Source: Candidatus Planktophila lacus (GTDB lineage Bacteria; Actinomycetota; Actinomycetes; Nanopelagicales; Nanopelagicaceae). Taken from it: 64,000 bases of DNA. Below, piece by piece: positions 62,916-64,000 of this stretch. The notes below the pieces were generated by a model. The model was not told the origin of the DNA and searched no databases. It saw nothing but the letters and a program-made list of their open reading frames with translations. The translations under genes were made by a program, and so were the position numbers. The DNA is taken from positions 310,001 through 374,000 of the forward strand of contig NZ_CP016769.1 of the NCBI RefSeq assembly GCF_002287925.1. Direction: 5' to 3'. Position 1 is the stretch's first letter. Each line of letters starts with the position of its first letter.

Positions 62916-64000
62916 ATGACTTCCCACGATTCACATCCTGATTCACAGATGAGCAAGCAACAAGAGTTCGTGCTTCGCACTATCGAAGAACGCAATATTC
63001 GTTTTATCCGTTTGTGGTTTACCGATGTCTTGGGATATTTAAAGTCTGTTGCAATTGCACCTGCTGAGTTAGTTAACGCCTTCGAAGAAGGAATCGGTTT
63101 CGATGGTTCAGCGATTGAAGGCTTTGCCCGTGTTACCGAATCAGATATGTTGGCAAAACCTGATCCTGCAACATTTTCGATCTTGCCATGGCGCACTGAA
63201 GCCCCAGGTGCAGCACGTATGTTCTGTGATATCACCATGCCCGATGGTTCACCTTCACATGCTGATCCACGCAACGTACTTCGTCGCACTTTAAACAAGG
63301 CAGCCCAAATGGGTTACACCTGTTACACACATCCCGAAATTGAATTCTTCCTGTTTAAAAATTCACCAGTAAAAGGCGAACAACCAGTACCGGTTGATCA
63401 AGGTGGATATTTCGATCACACACCAGCTGTTGTGGGACATGACTTCCGTCGCCAAGCGATCACTATGTTGGAGGCGATGGGAATCTCTGTCGAATTTAGC
63501 CACCATGAAGGCGCGCCAGGCCAACAGGAGATCGATCTACGTTATGCCGATGCTTTAAGCACCGCGGATAACATCATGACTTTCCGCCACGTGATTAAAG
63601 AAGTTGCACTTGAACAAGGTTTCTACGCATCTTTTATGCCTAAGCCATTTACCGAGCATCCAGGCAGCGGAATGCACACCCACGTCTCGCTCTTTGAAGG
63701 CGAGAAGAATGCTTTCTACGATGCATCAGCCGAATTTAATTTATCTAAAGTTGCCCGCTCATTTATCGCCGGCATCTTGAAGCATTCATCTGAAATCACT
63801 GCAGTAACAAATCAATGGGTGAACTCATATAAGCGCCTGCAAGGTGGGGGAGAAGCGCCTTCACTGATTTCTTGGGGACATAACGATCGCAGCTCGCTAG
63901 TGCGTATCCCGATGTATAAACCAAATAAAGAGAATTCAACTCGTATCGAATTTCGTTCTCCTGATTCTGCATGCAATCCATATCTGGCATACGCGGTGAT
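62916..64000 (+). CDS. glnA: glutamine synthetase, GlnA2-like (partial, runs off the window)
   Basis: The frame is open from ATG 62916 to the end of the window, 361 codons, so the C-terminus is missing. It reads EFVLRTIEERNIRFIRLWFTDVLGYLKSVAIAP, then GIGFDGSAIEGFARV, EIEFFLF, EGAPGQQEIDLRYADALSTADNI, HPGSGMHTHVSLFEG and NRSS-type NDRSSLVRIPMYKPNKENSTRIEFRSPDSACNPYLA. Closest in my recollection to actinobacterial GlnA2 (Rv2222c). ATG 62949 is an alternative start. Glutamine made here is also the amide donor for the upstream NadE. Confidence 0.94.
   Translation, partial: MTSHDSHPDSQMSKQQEFVLRTIEERNIRFIRLWFTDVLGYLKSVAIAPAELVNAFEEGIGFDGSAIEGFARVTESDMLAKPDPATFSILPWRTEAPGAARMFCDITMPDGSPSHADPRNVLRRTLNKAAQMGYTCYTHPEIEFFLFKNSPVKGEQPVPVDQGGYFDHTPAVVGHDFRRQAITMLEAMGISVEFSHHEGAPGQQEIDLRYADALSTADNIMTFRHVIKEVALEQGFYASFMPKPFTEHPGSGMHTHVSLFEGEKNAFYDASAEFNLSKVARSFIAGILKHSSEITAVTNQWVNSYKRLQGGGEAPSLISWGHNDRSSLVRIPMYKPNKENSTRIEFRSPDSACNPYLAYAV

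Noticed and set aside
62699-63298. 199-codon minus-strand frame
   Set aside because: Antisense to nadE and glnA, both of which are clear families.

Overview
The window looks like a piece of a streamlined, moderate-GC actinobacterial chromosome, most likely a freshwater acI lineage member (Candidatus Nanopelagicales, Planktophila-like). Reasons: actinobacterial marker families (GlgE with GlgB, homodimeric AceE, a DUF3052 protein, AhpE, the RNase H/phosphatase fusion, SenX3/RegX3-PhoU, GlnA2-like glutamine synthetase), very short intergenic gaps, many 4-bp stop/start overlaps, and a large number of starts with a TANNNT box 6-7 nt upstream, which is the signature of leaderless transcripts. The taxon call is inference from gene content.

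Layout. 1-6766: glycogen/maltose-1-phosphate genes glgB and glgE behind aceE, all on the minus strand. 6892-11632: a block whose members also cluster in Mycobacterium (DUF3052, ahpE, zinc-ribbon protein, RNase H/CobC fusion), interrupted by tRNA-Val and a small insert bounded by a copy of the tRNA 3' end. 11629-15831: a TerC protein and a sugar-catabolism group (Gfo/Idh/MocA oxidoreductase, MGH1-like glycosidase, TIM-barrel isomerase). 15874-21133: histidine degradation hutU-hutI-hutH with a convergent hutG-type ureohydrolase. 21176-25364: RNase P RNA followed by an accessory stretch with three copies of the RNase P RNA 3' end, several hairpin terminators, an odd tRNA-like gene, an epimerase and a large LuxR-type regulator. 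25419-32056: a manganese (yybP-ykoY) riboswitch with a second terC, small stress-type genes, katG, a transaldolase-family gene, an acetyltransferase and an AlkD-like protein. 32126-40838: uppP, an alditol-oxidase-like flavoenzyme, and the complete phosphate regulon (regX3, senX3, phoU, pstC, pstA, pstB, pstS) with PHO-box-like repeats in front of phoU/senX3 and pstS. 40911-47960: acetyltransferases, a lysine/ornithine/arginine decarboxylase, gabT, tgt and an MFS carrier. 48610-54647: a dipeptide/oligopeptide ABC importer. 54650-64000: alcohol dehydrogenase, M13 peptidase with a divergent MarR regulator, a histone-H1-like repeat protein, an MFS exporter, panB, nadE and the 5' part of glnA.

How it fits together: the genes describe an aerobic heterotroph that scavenges peptides, histidine, polyamine or GABA-type nitrogen, sugars and phosphate, stores carbon as glycogen and detoxifies peroxide with KatG and AhpE. 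The most unusual signal is repeated use of 3' ends of structural RNA genes (tRNA-Val and rnpB) as boundaries of one-gene or two-gene inserts without any recombinase in the insert.
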